Of a stretch of 64,000 nt of DNA, positions 27,246-35,449 are shown piece by piece. The notes beneath the pieces are model-generated. The model searched no databases, was not told where the DNA came from, and saw only the letters and a program-made list of their open reading frames with translations. Position 1 is the stretch's first letter. Each line of letters begins with the position of its first letter. Source of the DNA: Niveispirillum fermenti (lineage in GTDB: Bacteria; Pseudomonadota; Alphaproteobacteria; Azospirillales; Azospirillaceae); contig NZ_JBLTXA010000018.1 in assembly GCF_048066175.1 (NCBI RefSeq), forward strand, positions 1 to 64,000. Direction: 5' to 3'. A program made the position numbers and the translations under genes.

Positions 27246-27905
27246 ATGCCCACCGACTGGCTGCTGCCCATCCATATCGCCGTGCTGGGTTACTGGCTCG
27301 GCGCCGAACTCGTCATCAACAGCACCTTCCGCTATGTCTGCTCCCAGCCGGGCATTCCGATGCAGGAGCGCAACAGGCTGATGGACCATGTGATGACGGT
27401 GGACCAGCATGTGCGCTATGCCCTGGTCCTGCAGGCCAGCCTGGGGCCGGCTATCGCCATATTCTACGGTTATGCACCCGGCGGCGCGGCGGTGGCCTAT
27501 GGCTTTCTGGCCATGGGCGCGCTGTGGCTGGGCTTCGTGGAACTGGTCCACCGCCGCCGCCATGGCGGCGGCGGCCGGGTGCTGGCCGCCATCGATCGCG
27601 GCTCGCGCTATCTGCTGATCGTGCTGCTGCTGGCCGTTGCGCTGGGGCTGATCGGGTCGGGCTGGCCGCTGCCAGGCTGGCTGCGGCTGAAAATGGCGCT
27701 GTTCGCCGGCGTCGTGATGTGCGGCGTGGGCATCCGGCTGGCCCTGATCGACCTGTTCGGCACCTGGCGCACCATGATGACCGATGGCAGCAACGCCGCA
27801 CGCGAACAGGCCGTCCGCCGGGCCGCCTGGCGCGGGACGGCCGTTGTCGGCCTGCTCTGGGTATTCATCGCCGCCATCTTCGTGGTCAGCGTCTGGAAAC
27901 CCTGA
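27246..27905 (+). CDS. Small integral membrane protein, paralogue of the one at 25748
   Basis: A 219-aa protein with about six membrane helices, beginning WLLPIHIAVLGYWLGAELVINSTFRYVC. The H-x-x-x-L-x-Y-W-L-G signature matches the other small membrane protein. AGGAGGAGGGGG precedes the ATG. It lies beyond a terminator, so it is either read through or has a promoter in the 37-bp gap. It converges with the FAD oxidase gene, and a hairpin region (about 27932-27963, AAGGGG...CCGG...CCCCCTT) lies between the two stops. A role in electron transfer from the oxidase is plausible but unproven. Confidence 0.7.
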   Translation: MPTDWLLPIHIAVLGYWLGAELVINSTFRYVCSQPGIPMQERNRLMDHVMTVDQHVRYALVLQASLGPAIAIFYGYAPGGAAVAYGFLAMGALWLGFVELVHRRRHGGGGRVLAAIDRGSRYLLIVLLLAVALGLIGSGWPLPGWLRLKMALFAGVVMCGVGIRLALIDLFGTWRTMMTDGSNAAREQAVRRAAWRGTAVVGLLWVFIAAIFVVSVWKP

Positions 27906-27931
27906 CGGTCGCAAACCCATCAAATGCGATA

Positions 27932-27963
27932 AAGGGGACCGGGTGTCACCGCCGGCCCCCCTT
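27932..27963. terminator. Possible bidirectional terminator between convergent genes
   Basis: An imperfect hairpin: AAGGGG-A-CCGG pairs with CCGG-C-CCCCTT across a 9-nt loop. It lies between the stops of the membrane-protein gene and the FAD oxidase gene. Confidence 0.45.
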
Positions 27964-27990
27964 ATGCTGTCCGTCAGGCCGATTCCCGGG

Positions 27991-29622
27991 CTAAAGCCCC
28001 AGCACACCCGGATTGACGCGGCGTTCCGGGTCCAGCACCTGCTTGATCCCGCGCAGCAGGTCGACGGACGCCGCATCCCGGCTTTCCAGATAGGGATAGG
28101 TGCGGCCGACCTGCAGGTGTCCCACACCTTCACGCAGGAACAGCGCCAGCAGGCGCTGGCGCGCCTTTTCCACCACGGCCGCGGCCGCGGCGTTGGGCGG
28201 ATAGCTGGGCAGCTTGGCCATGTGCGGCTTTTCCACATAGGCATGATGGATCGGCATCATTGCATCGGGCCAATAGAAGGTCGGTTCGATCACCAGCGCG
28301 TTGGTCGACAGCGACGAGAACAGGAAGGCGTTCTCCACCCCATGCGCATCCAGTTCGGCGCGCATGTCATCGAACGCCGCCTCGATCGCCTTGAAAATGG
28401 CATGCGCGCGCGACAGGGGCGCCAGGCAATGGATGGGCACCCACCGCTCGCCATTGGGACCGACCATGGAATTCAGCGCCACGAAGGGCTGGGCGCGCAT
28501 GACCTTGGGGATGGTGTTCTCCACCTCTTCCCCGTGGTAGCGGGCGGCGATGCGCCGGGCTTCTGCCACATCATCGGCCACACCGGCCGCCGAACGGCCC
28601 TCGCACACGATATGCAGGGCAAAGTCACCGTCATCGATGAAGTTGCGGCCGGCCAGGGCGACCTTGGCCGCTTCCTTCATGCCCTTCAGGAACGAGCCCT
28701 GCTTGCCCACCACATTCTTCAGCGCACCCAGATCGGCCGACAGTGATGCGCGCTTCAGCCGGATACGGGTCAGACGGGGATCGAAGCCGCACAGTTCACA
28801 TGCGATGCCGGCCCGCGTCATCTCCGTCATGGCCGCGAACATATCGGTATCGGCCTTGAAGGAGAAGGAGACATAGGCCTCATGCTTGGGCGCACGGATC
28901 AACCGCAGCGTCACCTCTGCCTTGATGGCCAGCGCGCCGCAATCACCCGCGAACAGGCCCGTCACATCGGGGCCATAGAACCGGTAGAAGGGGCTGTCAC
29001 CATCGGACCCGCGGGCGCCGGTACGCAGGATGCGGCCATCAGCCAGCACCAGCGACAGCGCCACGACGCTTTCGCCCGTGGTGCCGTGATGGCCGGCACC
29101 GAAAAAGGCGTTGCCCTGCGACAACCCGCCGCCGATGGTGGAGACCAGCCCCGACAACGCACCCCAGAACGGCGTGCGCAGGCCCAGCGGCGCCAGCGCC
29201 TCGTACAGTGTGTTCCAGGTGCAGCCGGCCTGCACCGTCACCACCATATCGTCGGCGCGGATATCCAGCACCTTGTCCATGCGCGAAAGGTCCAGCACGA
29301 CGCTGCGGGCCGATGCCGGGATATAGCCCTTCGTGTAGCTCATGCCGCCGCCGCGCGGCGCACAGGCAAAGCCGGCCTCGTGCGCCGCCTTGACCACGGC
29401 CGACAGCTCCTGCGTCGTGGCCGGGGCGGCGACCAGCGCGGCCGGGGCCGGGGCGGCAGCATAGATATCCTGCGAGAACAGATCGCGATGGCTGTCGTCC
29501 CGATGGACATGGCCGTCACCGACGATGGCCGCCAGCCGGGCAGCCAAAGCCGTCACCAGATCCGCGTCGGGAATGTCGGCCGGCACCGTCGCGGCACCGG
29601 TTTGGGAGGAATTTGTCTGCAT
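27991..29622 (-). CDS. VAO-type FAD-binding oxidase (module B)
   Basis: A 543-aa paralogue of the oxidase at 89-1669. Shared landmarks are PRGGGMSYTKGY, VQAGCTWNTLYEALAPLGLRTPFWG, STIGGGLSQGNAFFG, FYGPDVTGLFAGDCGALAIK, and the end RRVNPGVLGL. There is no signal peptide. It is the first gene leftward from a shared intergenic region with an 8-4-8 dyad, divergent from the hydrolase-VOC-MFS operon. It probably oxidises the module B substrate or an early intermediate. Whether it is an oxidase or a dehydrogenase cannot be read here. Confidence 0.85.
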   Translation of the reverse strand: MQTNSSQTGAATVPADIPDADLVTALAARLAAIVGDGHVHRDDSHRDLFSQDIYAAAPAPAALVAAPATTQELSAVVKAAHEAGFACAPRGGGMSYTKGYIPASARSVVLDLSRMDKVLDIRADDMVVTVQAGCTWNTLYEALAPLGLRTPFWGALSGLVSTIGGGLSQGNAFFGAGHHGTTGESVVALSLVLADGRILRTGARGSDGDSPFYRFYGPDVTGLFAGDCGALAIKAEVTLRLIRAPKHEAYVSFSFKADTDMFAAMTEMTRAGIACELCGFDPRLTRIRLKRASLSADLGALKNVVGKQGSFLKGMKEAAKVALAGRNFIDDGDFALHIVCEGRSAAGVADDVAEARRIAARYHGEEVENTIPKVMRAQPFVALNSMVGPNGERWVPIHCLAPLSRAHAIFKAIEAAFDDMRAELDAHGVENAFLFSSLSTNALVIEPTFYWPDAMMPIHHAYVEKPHMAKLPSYPPNAAAAAVVEKARQRLLALFLREGVGHLQVGRTYPYLESRDAASVDLLRGIKQVLDPERRVNPGVLGL

Positions 29623-29668
29623 GTTCCCGGTCCTTTGCCGAAGCAGTCGTTCGCTTGTGCGTTTTATA

Positions 29669-29688
29669 TTGATCTATTCGTATATCAA
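29669..29688. promoter_or_regulatory. Module B operator-like dyad, site 5
   Basis: TTGATCTA, spacer TTCG, TATATCAA, with seven of eight positions paired. It lies 46 bp from the oxidase start and 82 bp from the divergent operon start, so one site could control both. Confidence 0.6.
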
Positions 29689-29770
29689 TATACCATCAAG
29701 GGGCAAGAACATGATGCGGCGGCAAACGCCGGTTTGATGGCAGGTGGGCGAACGGGACTGGGAGAAGAGT

Positions 29771-31450
29771 GTGTCTGACCCGCGCATAAGTAAAGCCTAT
29801 GTCGCCGTGGGCGACGGCCAGGTGCATTATCGCCGGGCCGGATCGGGGCCCCCAATCGTGCTGCTGCATGACAGTCCACGTTCGTCCCTGCTGCATCTGG
29901 ACCTGATGGCGTCGCTGTGTGACCGCTATACCGTCTATGCGCTGGACACGCCGGGCTATGGGCTTTCCACGCCGCTTCCGACCGGCGGACGGGAACTGGA
30001 GATCGCCGATTTCGCCGATGCCCTGGCCGAAACGGTGGCGGCCCTGGGACTGGAGAAGGCGGGCTTCTACGGCTTCCACACCAGTTCCAAGATCCTGCTG
30101 GACTTCACCGTCCGCCATCCGGACCGGGTGGCGGTGGCCCTGCTGGACGGGCTGTCCATCGCACCGGGAGGCAAGCCCGACGGCGCCTTCATCGACGCCT
30201 ATATGCGTCCCTTCGACATCGATGCCGATGGCGCCTGGCTGGCACGGGAATGGACGCGGGTGCGCGACACGATGCGCTGGTTCCCCTGGTTCGCACCCGT
30301 GCCACGCAGCCGTATGCCCATCGCCCAGCCCGATATCGGCGACATCCATGACTACTTCCTGGACTATGCCCTGGCCGGGCCACATTACGCGGGCGCCTAC
30401 CGCGCCGCCATGTGGCATCAGCCGCTGGACAATGTGTCGCGCCTGACCGTACCGACGCAGGTGATGGCGCGGGCCGACGACGTGCTGTTCGGCTGCCTGG
30501 ACCTGTTGCCCGATCCCGGTCCCGAATGCCTGTCGGTGGCGCGCCTGTCCGCCGACCGCGCAGCGTGGAAGGCCCATATCGGCACCATGTTCGACCGGCA
30601 TCGCGGCGCAATGGCCGTGGGGCCGGCCCCGTTGCCGCCGCAACGGTCGGGCGCCGGTTATATCGATCTTGCCCACGGGCAGATGCGCATACTGGTCCAG
30701 CCCGGCCGGGGCCGGCCGGTCCTGTGCCTGCACGACCTGCCTGGCGGCGCCACAGCGGAAGCCGACCTGCACCGCGCCCTGTCAGCCGGCGGCCGGCCGG
30801 TGCTGGCCCCTGACCTGCCCGGATGTGGCGCGTCCGACCCGCTACCCGCGGCCAGCCGCAAGACGTTGGGCCGGGTGGTGGCCGAGGCCGTAGCCGCCCT
30901 GGGTTACGGGGAATTCGATCTGGTGGCCACGGGCCTGTCCGTGCCACTGGGCCTGGAGATGCTGGCCACCGGCCTGCCGATCCGCCGCGCCGTGCTGGAC
31001 GGCATGCCGCTGCTGGACGCCGCCGCACGTGAGGCCATGCTGGATTATCTGGCCGCCCCGCTGGTGCCCGACCGGGCCGGCGGCCATCTGCACCGCGCGT
31101 TCCACGCGCTGCGCGACGCCGCCGCTTCCTTCCCGGCGCAGGATGGCTCCATCCCGGCCGTGCGCAGCGACAGCGCAATCCTGCGACCGCAATTGCTTTA
31201 CCGGCGCGTGATGGACATGCTGATGCAGCCCCGGCACCAGGGCGATATGCTGCGCGCCGCCTTCGCCGACGATGCCGGGTCGCTGCTGTCGGCCGTGACG
31301 GTGCCCGTGCTGTTGCCGGCGGTCACCGGTGACCCGCTCTACCGTGCGGTCGATGGGGCGGCCCGCCGGCTGTCGCAGGCTACCCGGATGGACCGCGACC
31401 CCGACCCGGCGGCCCGTGGCGCCGCCTTCCTTGGCTTCCTGGACGGATGA
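29771..31450 (+). CDS. Double-domain alpha/beta hydrolase-like protein, second paralogue
   Basis: A 559-aa protein with the same two-domain layout as the gene at 24049. Domain one has LLHDSPRSSLLHLDL, ALDTPGYGLSTPL and the elbow YGFHTSS (His103 in place of serine). Domain two has LCLHDLPGG, APDLPGCGASDPLP and TGLSVPLGLE, where a serine is present at the elbow. I chose the GTG at 29771 because GGGAGAAGA lies just before it. The next gene starts in its stop codon (ATGA). It is first in an operon with a VOC protein and an MFS carrier. Confidence 0.78.
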   Translation: MSDPRISKAYVAVGDGQVHYRRAGSGPPIVLLHDSPRSSLLHLDLMASLCDRYTVYALDTPGYGLSTPLPTGGRELEIADFADALAETVAALGLEKAGFYGFHTSSKILLDFTVRHPDRVAVALLDGLSIAPGGKPDGAFIDAYMRPFDIDADGAWLAREWTRVRDTMRWFPWFAPVPRSRMPIAQPDIGDIHDYFLDYALAGPHYAGAYRAAMWHQPLDNVSRLTVPTQVMARADDVLFGCLDLLPDPGPECLSVARLSADRAAWKAHIGTMFDRHRGAMAVGPAPLPPQRSGAGYIDLAHGQMRILVQPGRGRPVLCLHDLPGGATAEADLHRALSAGGRPVLAPDLPGCGASDPLPAASRKTLGRVVAEAVAALGYGEFDLVATGLSVPLGLEMLATGLPIRRAVLDGMPLLDAAAREAMLDYLAAPLVPDRAGGHLHRAFHALRDAAASFPAQDGSIPAVRSDSAILRPQLLYRRVMDMLMQPRHQGDMLRAAFADDAGSLLSAVTVPVLLPAVTGDPLYRAVDGAARRLSQATRMDRDPDPAARGAAFLGFLDG

Positions 31451-32373
31451 AACAGATGACGACCCAAGTTTTCGATCGCCACGGCCGGATCAAATGCGGC
31501 ACGGTCGCCACCCCCGCCTTCGACGCCACGCTGGCCGATTACCGGGACCTGCTGGGGCTGGAACTGCTTGAGCAGGGCACCGTGCCGGCCGACCTGGCGG
31601 CAGGCTGGGGGGCGCCCGCCGTGGCCGGCGCCCGTACCGCCCTGCTGCGCCCGGCCAGCGGCAACGGCTGCCACTACCGGCTGGTGGAGGTGGAGCCCAC
31701 CCCTGATTACAAGCCGGCCCGCAGCTTCGGCTGGGTGGCCTTCGAGATTACAGTCGAAGACGTCTTCGACCTGCACAAGAAGGTGGCGGGCGAAAGCTTC
31801 ACGGTCATCGGCCCGCCCAAGCATGTGGAAGGCTTCACGAATTTCATCCCCATGCAGGTCGTGGGGCGCAGCGGCGAAATCCTGTATCTGAACCAGGTGC
31901 TGAAATCGATGAGCGACCTGGACCTGCCGATGGCACAATCGGTGGTCGATGTCATCTTCATCGCCATCCTGGCATCCGCCGACCGGCAGGCGTCCATCGA
32001 TTTCCAGGTAGGCAGGCTGGGCTTCGCGGAGGGCGGGACCTACAATATCCCCTACAGCGTCATCAACAATGCGTTCGGCCTGCCCGCCGAGAACCGCACC
32101 ACCATTTCCATGACCAAGGTGGAAAGGCTGCCCGTGACGGAGATCGATCAATATCCCGCCGGCACCATTGTCCGCCCCCGGCCCGCCGGCGGTCTGCCGC
32201 CCGGCAATGCCCTGATCTCCTTCAATGTCGACGATCTGGATCGGATCGACCTGCCTTTCCTGACGCCGCCCCAGGCACGGCCGGGTCCGCTTTATGACGG
32301 GCGCCGCAGCGCGACGGTGCAGGGGCCGGACGGCGAGCTTTATGAACTGATCGAAACCGGAAAGGGCCAGTGA
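31447..32373 (+). CDS. Two-module VOC superfamily protein
   Basis: A 308-aa protein with two VOC halves: CGTVATPAFDATLADYRDLLGLELLEQG and FGWVAFEITVEDVFDLHKKV first, then VVDVIFIAILASADRQASIDFQVGRLGF and a final VQGPDGELYELIETG holding the last glutamate. The size fits extradiol-dioxygenase-like VOC proteins, but the classical histidine ligands are not clear, so it may be non-catalytic or use another metal site. It overlaps the upstream gene by 4 bp and its stop codon overlaps the start of the MFS gene. Confidence 0.75.
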   Translation: MKQMTTQVFDRHGRIKCGTVATPAFDATLADYRDLLGLELLEQGTVPADLAAGWGAPAVAGARTALLRPASGNGCHYRLVEVEPTPDYKPARSFGWVAFEITVEDVFDLHKKVAGESFTVIGPPKHVEGFTNFIPMQVVGRSGEILYLNQVLKSMSDLDLPMAQSVVDVIFIAILASADRQASIDFQVGRLGFAEGGTYNIPYSVINNAFGLPAENRTTISMTKVERLPVTEIDQYPAGTIVRPRPAGGLPPGNALISFNVDDLDRIDLPFLTPPQARPGPLYDGRRSATVQGPDGELYELIETGKGQ

Positions 32374-33644
32374 TGAGCGTGAACGCCAAGGGTTCTCCCG
32401 CACCCGCCACGGCACCGGAACCGGAGAAGGGCGAGTTCGCCCGCAACTGGACCGTGCTTCTGGCAGCTTTGCTGGGCACGATGTGTGGGGCGTCACCCCT
32501 GCCCTACAACACGATCGGCTCGTTCCTGAAGCCGCTGACCGAGGAATTCGGCTGGAATGTCGGCGACATCCAGGTCGGCATCCTGATGTATGGCCTGACG
32601 GGCTGCATCATGGCGCCCATCGTCGGCGGGCTGGCCGACCGGTATGGCACGCGGCGCGTCGGCCTGCTGGCACTGGCCGGCTTCGGTCTGGCCTTTGCCG
32701 CCACGGGCCTGACCAGTTCGCTGTTCATGTTCTACACCATGTATTTCCTGATCGGGCTGCTGGGCATCGGGTCGACACCCGTCACCTGGTCGCGGGCCAT
32801 CAACCTTTCGTTCGTCCGCCATCGCGGGCTGGCGCTGGGGATCATGCTGGTGGGCACAGGCATCGCCGCCTTCATCCTGCCCAGCCTGACGGTCTTTCTG
32901 ATCGAACGGTTCGGCTGGCGTCTGGCCTATGGCTTCATCGCATTGCTGCCGCTGCTGATCGCCTTTCCCGCCGTCTATGCCTTCATCCGCGAGCCGGCCG
33001 CCGGCAGCGCCGGTCACGCGGCGGCCGCGGCCCGCACGGGCCTGCCGCTGAACCAGGTGCTGCGCGACCGCCGCTTCTGGATCATGATCCTGTCCTTCCT
33101 GCTGGTATCGCTGGCCTATGGCGGCTTCCACACCAACCTGCAGAACATGATCCGCCTGAAGGGGTTCAGCGACGGGACGGGCGCCCTGGTCGCGGGCTGC
33201 GTCGGGCTTTCCATCATTGTCGGGCGCATCGGGACGGGCTTCCTGGTCGACCGGTTCTGGGCGCCCATGGTGGCCCTGCCGCTGCTGACCCTGCCCGCCT
33301 TCGCCTGCATGATCTTCATGAGCGAGGCAGCACCGCTGGCCCTGATCATCCTGGCCGCCATCATGCTGGGCTGTGCCGCGGGTGCAGAAACCGACCTGAT
33401 CGCCTACCTGTCCGGGCGCTATTTCGGCATGGCCTATTACGGCCGCATCTACGGCATGCTCTATGCCGCCTTCGCGGCCGGTTCCTCCTTCTCCCCGCCG
33501 CTTTACGGCTATGTCTATGCAACGTCGGGCAGCTATTCACCCGTGCTGATCGCCGCGGCGGTGATGTTCGTGGCGGGCGGGGTGCTGCTGCTGGCGCTTG
33601 GCCGCTATCCCGCCAGCTTCCCGGAAGCGGCCGCCAAGGCCTGA
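32373..33644 (+). CDS. MFS transporter, monocarboxylate-like (module B)
   Basis: A 423-aa 12-helix carrier and paralogue of the one at 1775-3004. Signatures are GGLADRYGTRRVGLLALAGFGLAF, TPVTWSRAINLSFVRHRGLALGIMLVGTG, and in the second half VGRIGTGFLVDRFW and GAETDLIAYLSGRYFGMAYYGRIYGMLYA. The ATG at 32373 overlaps the VOC stop (TGATG), so it is the third gene of the operon. It probably imports a carboxylate released or bound outside the cytoplasm. Confidence 0.87.
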   Translation: MSVNAKGSPAPATAPEPEKGEFARNWTVLLAALLGTMCGASPLPYNTIGSFLKPLTEEFGWNVGDIQVGILMYGLTGCIMAPIVGGLADRYGTRRVGLLALAGFGLAFAATGLTSSLFMFYTMYFLIGLLGIGSTPVTWSRAINLSFVRHRGLALGIMLVGTGIAAFILPSLTVFLIERFGWRLAYGFIALLPLLIAFPAVYAFIREPAAGSAGHAAAAARTGLPLNQVLRDRRFWIMILSFLLVSLAYGGFHTNLQNMIRLKGFSDGTGALVAGCVGLSIIVGRIGTGFLVDRFWAPMVALPLLTLPAFACMIFMSEAAPLALIILAAIMLGCAAGAETDLIAYLSGRYFGMAYYGRIYGMLYAAFAAGSSFSPPLYGYVYATSGSYSPVLIAAAVMFVAGGVLLLALGRYPASFPEAAAKA

Positions 33645-33701
33645 TCCGGTCCGTCGGGGGGCGGATTTCGCTGTTGCCGGCCAGGTCCGCTTCCCATAAT
33701 A

Positions 33702-33721
33702 ATGATATAAACTTATATCAA
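33702..33721. promoter_or_regulatory. Module B operator-like dyad, site 6
   Basis: ATGATATA, spacer AACT, TATATCAA, with seven of eight positions paired. It ends 23 bp before the amidohydrolase gene start. Confidence 0.6.
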
Positions 33722-33744
33722 TCAACAGCGAGAGAGACGGTCCG

Positions 33745-34434
33745 ATGCGGTTCGAGCCCACCATGGTCCGGGAAGAGAAGACGGCCCGCGAACTGTACGA
33801 GCAGGTGAAGGCCAATCCGGCCCGCGCGAAGTTCGGCTTCGGCAGCCGGCTGGCCATCGTCAATGTCGATTTCCAGCAGGCCTATACGCGGCCGGACCTG
33901 TTTCCCAAGACCTCCTATGTCACCGATCCCGATCAGATCGCGCATGTGAACAGGATCAGTGCGGCGGCCCGTGCCCTGGGCATGCCCGTCATCTGGACCC
34001 GTGTGGCGTACAAGCCGGACGCCGGCGATGCGGGGGTGTGGGGGACGCGCACCAACACGCCCGACAGCCTGCAGAACATCAAGTATGACAGCGACCGCCA
34101 CGCCTTCGACCCGCGTTGCGTGATCGATGAGGCGGTGGATCTGGTCTATAGCAAGCGCATGCCCTCGGCCTTCTTCGAAAGCCCACTGGCCAGCTATCTG
34201 GTGTGGCATAAGGTGGACACGGTGGTCGTGACGGGCGGCAGCACGTCGGGCTGCGTGCGCGCCACGGCGGTGGACAGCCTGTCCCATGGCTATCGCACCA
34301 TCGTTCCCGAGGAATGCGTGGCCGACAAGCATGAGAGCTACCATTACGCCAACCTGACCGACCTTCTGCTGAAATATGCCGACGTTGTCAGCGTGGCGGA
34401 GGTCGAGGCGCATCTGGCGTCGCTCGGGGCATAG
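33745..34434 (+). CDS. Isochorismatase-family cysteine amidohydrolase
   Basis: A 229-aa cysteine hydrolase of the isochorismatase / N-carbamoylsarcosine amidase family. The catalytic triad is readable as Asp42 (NVDFQQAY), Lys137 (YSKRMPSAF) and Cys170 (GSTSGCVRAT). A cis-peptide region (VVVTGGSTSGCV) is normal. These enzymes split amides or carbamoyl groups such as N-carbamoylsarcosine, ureidoacrylate or nicotinamide. It begins a run with two deacetylase-type genes, 52 bp upstream of the first, and is preceded by dyad site 6. This suggests amide-bond cleavage late in module B. Confidence 0.85.
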   Translation: MRFEPTMVREEKTARELYEQVKANPARAKFGFGSRLAIVNVDFQQAYTRPDLFPKTSYVTDPDQIAHVNRISAAARALGMPVIWTRVAYKPDAGDAGVWGTRTNTPDSLQNIKYDSDRHAFDPRCVIDEAVDLVYSKRMPSAFFESPLASYLVWHKVDTVVVTGGSTSGCVRATAVDSLSHGYRTIVPEECVADKHESYHYANLTDLLLKYADVVSVAEVEAHLASLGA

Positions 34435-34486
34435 GACCGGCCCGCCATCCCAGTCCAGAGCCCCCTTCCAAACCAGGATCAAACCC

Positions 34487-35449
34487 ATGCATCGCGATCC
34501 CAACCTGTATGATTTCTGGCCCTATCGCGACCGGCCGAAGATCGCCTGGCCGGGCGACAAGAAGGTGGCCTTCTGGGTGGCCCCCAATATCGAGTTCTAT
34601 GAGTTCGATCCGCCCCCCAACCCGTCGCGCAAGCCCTGGGGCCGGCCGCACCCCGACATCGTGCCCTATTCGGCGCGCGACTGGGGCAACCGGGTGGGGC
34701 ATTGGCGGCTGATGGAGGTGATGGACGAGTTCGAGGTGCGCGGCAGCATCAGCCTGTCGGTCGCCATGCTGGACCACCATCCGGAAATCATCCAGGCCTG
34801 CGTGGACCGCGACTGGGAGTTCTTCAGCCACGGCATCTACAACACGCGCTATTCCTACAACATGACGGAGGCGCAGGAACGCGCCGTGCTGGAAGACAGC
34901 ATCAAATCCGTCATGGACGCCACGGGCCAGCGCATCCGCGGCTATCTGGCCCCGGCCCTGACCCATACCGAGCGCACGCTGGACCTGCTGGCGGAATACG
35001 AGTTCTGGTATAGCTGCGACCTGTTCCAGGACGACCAGCCACAGCCGCTGAAGGTGAAGGGCCCGAACCGCCTGATCTCCATGCCCTACAGCCTGGAGGT
35101 CAACGACGTCATCACCTATGGCGTCTACAACCAGAGCCCGCGCGCCTATGCCGATGCGCTGATGCGCCATTTCGACCAGCTGCTGGAGGAAGGGGCGGAG
35201 ACCGGCACCGTCATGTGCATTCCGCTGCACGCCTATCTGGTCGGCCATCCGCACCGCATCGGGCCGTTCCGCGAGGCCTTGCGCTACATCACCTCGCACC
35301 GCGACGATGTCTGGGTGACGACGGCGAAGGAGATCGCCGCGTTCTATCGCGACAACCATTACGACCAGTCGCTGGCCGACATCGCCCGCCGCGGCAATGC
35401 CCGGCCCGGCACCGGTTTCGATCCCGGCCTGCTGAGGACCGCACGATGA
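34487..35449 (+). CDS. Polysaccharide-deacetylase/allantoinase (PuuE)-like protein 1
   Basis: A 320-aa NodB-fold protein. It has KKVAFWVAPNIEFYEFDP, the histidine segment FFSHGIYNTRYSYNMTEAQERAVLEDSI, and RGYLAPALTHTERTLDLLAEYEFWYSCDLFQDDQP. This arrangement is closer to PuuE-type cofactor-independent allantoinases and formamidase-like relatives than to true sugar deacetylases. The ATG at 34487 has AGGA upstream. Its stop overlaps the start of the second deacetylase gene (ATGA), so the pair is likely to work as a complex or in sequence. A C-N bond hydrolase acting with the upstream amidohydrolase is the most economical reading. Confidence 0.8.
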   Translation: MHRDPNLYDFWPYRDRPKIAWPGDKKVAFWVAPNIEFYEFDPPPNPSRKPWGRPHPDIVPYSARDWGNRVGHWRLMEVMDEFEVRGSISLSVAMLDHHPEIIQACVDRDWEFFSHGIYNTRYSYNMTEAQERAVLEDSIKSVMDATGQRIRGYLAPALTHTERTLDLLAEYEFWYSCDLFQDDQPQPLKVKGPNRLISMPYSLEVNDVITYGVYNQSPRAYADALMRHFDQLLEEGAETGTVMCIPLHAYLVGHPHRIGPFREALRYITSHRDDVWVTTAKEIAAFYRDNHYDQSLADIARRGNARPGTGFDPGLLRTAR

